Positions 5,231 through 6,074 of a stretch of 6,074 nucleotides of DNA are shown piece by piece. Both the position numbers and the translations under genes were made by a program. Below the pieces are notes generated by a model. The model had not been told where the DNA came from and made no database searches. It worked only from the letters and a program-made list of their open reading frames with translations. How positions within the stretch are numbered: position 1 is the first letter of the stretch; each line of letters opens with the position of its first letter. The stretch is from Chloroflexota bacterium (GTDB taxonomy: Bacteria > Chloroflexota > UBA4733): assembly GCA_025449435.1 (NCBI GenBank), contig JANWJO010000174.1, positions 1-6,074 of the forward strand, in the 5' to 3' direction.

Positions 5231-6074
5231 GTGCCCTATATTGTCGTTCCCATTGACGGATCGGAGCTCGCAGCCAAGGCGCTGCCCTACGCCACGCTGC
5301 TCGCGCAGACGCTCAAGCTCAAGGTGCGGCTCACCGAAGCCATCTCGCCGGATACTGGCCGGTCGAGTGCCGATGCTCCGCTGATCAGTGGCGCCCCCCC
5401 CAACCTCTCGATTGAAGCTGAGGTAGCGGCGCGCGTCCAGCGCAACGCCGAACGCCAGCAAGAAGCGCTGGCCAGCACACAAGATCGCCTAGCGTTGCTG
5501 GGGACGCAACTGGCCCACGCCAATATCGAGGTGGAGACGCACGTCGATCTGGGCAGCCCGCGCACCGTGATCGCCGAGGCCAGCCACCATGCCTCCTTTG
5601 TCGTGATGTCCACGCACGGCCGCTCCGGGCCATCGCGCTGGGTGATTGGCAGCGTTGCAGAGCAAATCCTGCGTGACATCCGCGTCCCCGCGCTGCCGCT
5701 GTCGGAGCGCGCGCTGCGCACGGGCGACGCCAGCCGGTTGCACCAGCGAGTCCTGGTGCCACTGGATGGCTCCGAACTGAGTGGCCAGGTGGTTCCGGTG
5801 GTCGCTACTCTGGCGAAAGCGTTGGGTGTACCGGTGAGCCTGCTGCGCGTGATCACGCCGGACACCTACTTCGCCGGGTCGGTCGGATTGACGTATGGGG
5901 CGTTCCCAGCAAGCGACATTATGCGCGATGTCGAATCCAGTGCCCAAAACGAACTTACGACCATCGCCGATCCGTTGCGAGCCCAAGGGCTCGATGTGAG
6001 CGTGCACCCACTCAACACGGCGGCCATGCAGCGCTTTGCTTCCATTACCTTCAACTCATTCTGGGCTCAGTTCG
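5231..6074 (+). CDS. Tandem-domain universal stress protein (UspA family), 3' end outside window
   Basis: A cytoplasmic stress protein with two Usp folds, 281 codons visible from GTG 5231. Domain 1 (about 1-160) begins PYIVVPIDGSELAAKALPYA with the nucleotide-contacting Asp. It ends with VVMSTHGRSGPSRWVIGS, which carries the HG-x9-G-S part of the ATP-binding motif (the first Gly of the usual G-x2-G is Ser here). Next comes VAEQILRDIRVPALPL, where VPVLLV is more usual. Domain 2 starts at about residue 174 with RVLVPLDGSELSGQVVPVVA. Double-Usp proteins of about 280-310 residues bind ATP and are linked to survival under stress; the precise role here is unknown. After LDVSVHP (about residue 260) the sequence NTAAMQRFASITFNSFWAQF does not resemble the expected strand plus GDPAE-like helix. 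The frame stays open, so the gene may be disrupted by an insertion starting near 6010. Confidence 0.85.
   Translation, partial: MPYIVVPIDGSELAAKALPYATLLAQTLKLKVRLTEAISPDTGRSSADAPLISGAPPNLSIEAEVAARVQRNAERQQEALASTQDRLALLGTQLAHANIEVETHVDLGSPRTVIAEASHHASFVVMSTHGRSGPSRWVIGSVAEQILRDIRVPALPLSERALRTGDASRLHQRVLVPLDGSELSGQVVPVVATLAKALGVPVSLLRVITPDTYFAGSVGLTYGAFPASDIMRDVESSAQNELTTIADPLRAQGLDVSVHPLNTAAMQRFASITFNSFWAQF

Noticed and set aside
5287..5865. 192-codon open frame on the minus strand (and others at 5385-5762, 5489-6007)
   Set aside because: Antisense to the clearly coding universal stress protein; no motifs.

Overview
The window is GC-rich bacterial DNA. The best guess is a Chloroflexota-type genome, with Actinomycetota as the alternative. 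The guess rests on protein style: a very large ATPase-TPR-BTAD (SARP-like) regulator, an O-methyltransferase of the plant/actinomycete dimerisation type, and a long two-domain universal stress protein. No rRNA, tRNA, CRISPR array or intact insertion sequence was seen.

Left part (1-3389, minus strand): a large regulator of the AfsR/SARP superfamily (393-3389) lies upstream of the 5' part of an O-methyltransferase gene that runs off the left edge (1-266). The 126 bp between them hold a good ribosome binding site, a plausible promoter, and a run of four ~12-bp units carrying a CAAGCA/TGCTTG core. One unit ends 8 bp before the proposed -10. This is the layout expected of a SARP-type operator, so the regulator may control the methyltransferase. 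Together they may be the edge of a small secondary-metabolite or modification locus.

Middle part (about 3484-4206, plus strand): a zone of gene decay. It holds the C-terminal half of a PIN-domain (VapC-like) toxin, which abuts and overlaps the antisense upstream region of the regulator. It is followed by a small two-helix membrane protein whose reading frame continues past a single in-frame TAG into a textbook zinc ribbon. That gene is either a nonsense-mutated pseudogene or a readthrough case.

A 454-bp spacer (4207-4660) has no supportable gene. It contains several palindromes and three ATTCAGG direct repeats spaced 11 and 21 bp apart.

Right part (4661-6074, plus strand): an unrecognised 162-residue, mostly helical protein with a strong ribosome binding site, then a tandem-domain universal stress protein with its own extended -10 promoter. 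The stress protein runs off the right edge, and its last ~21 codons no longer resemble the family.
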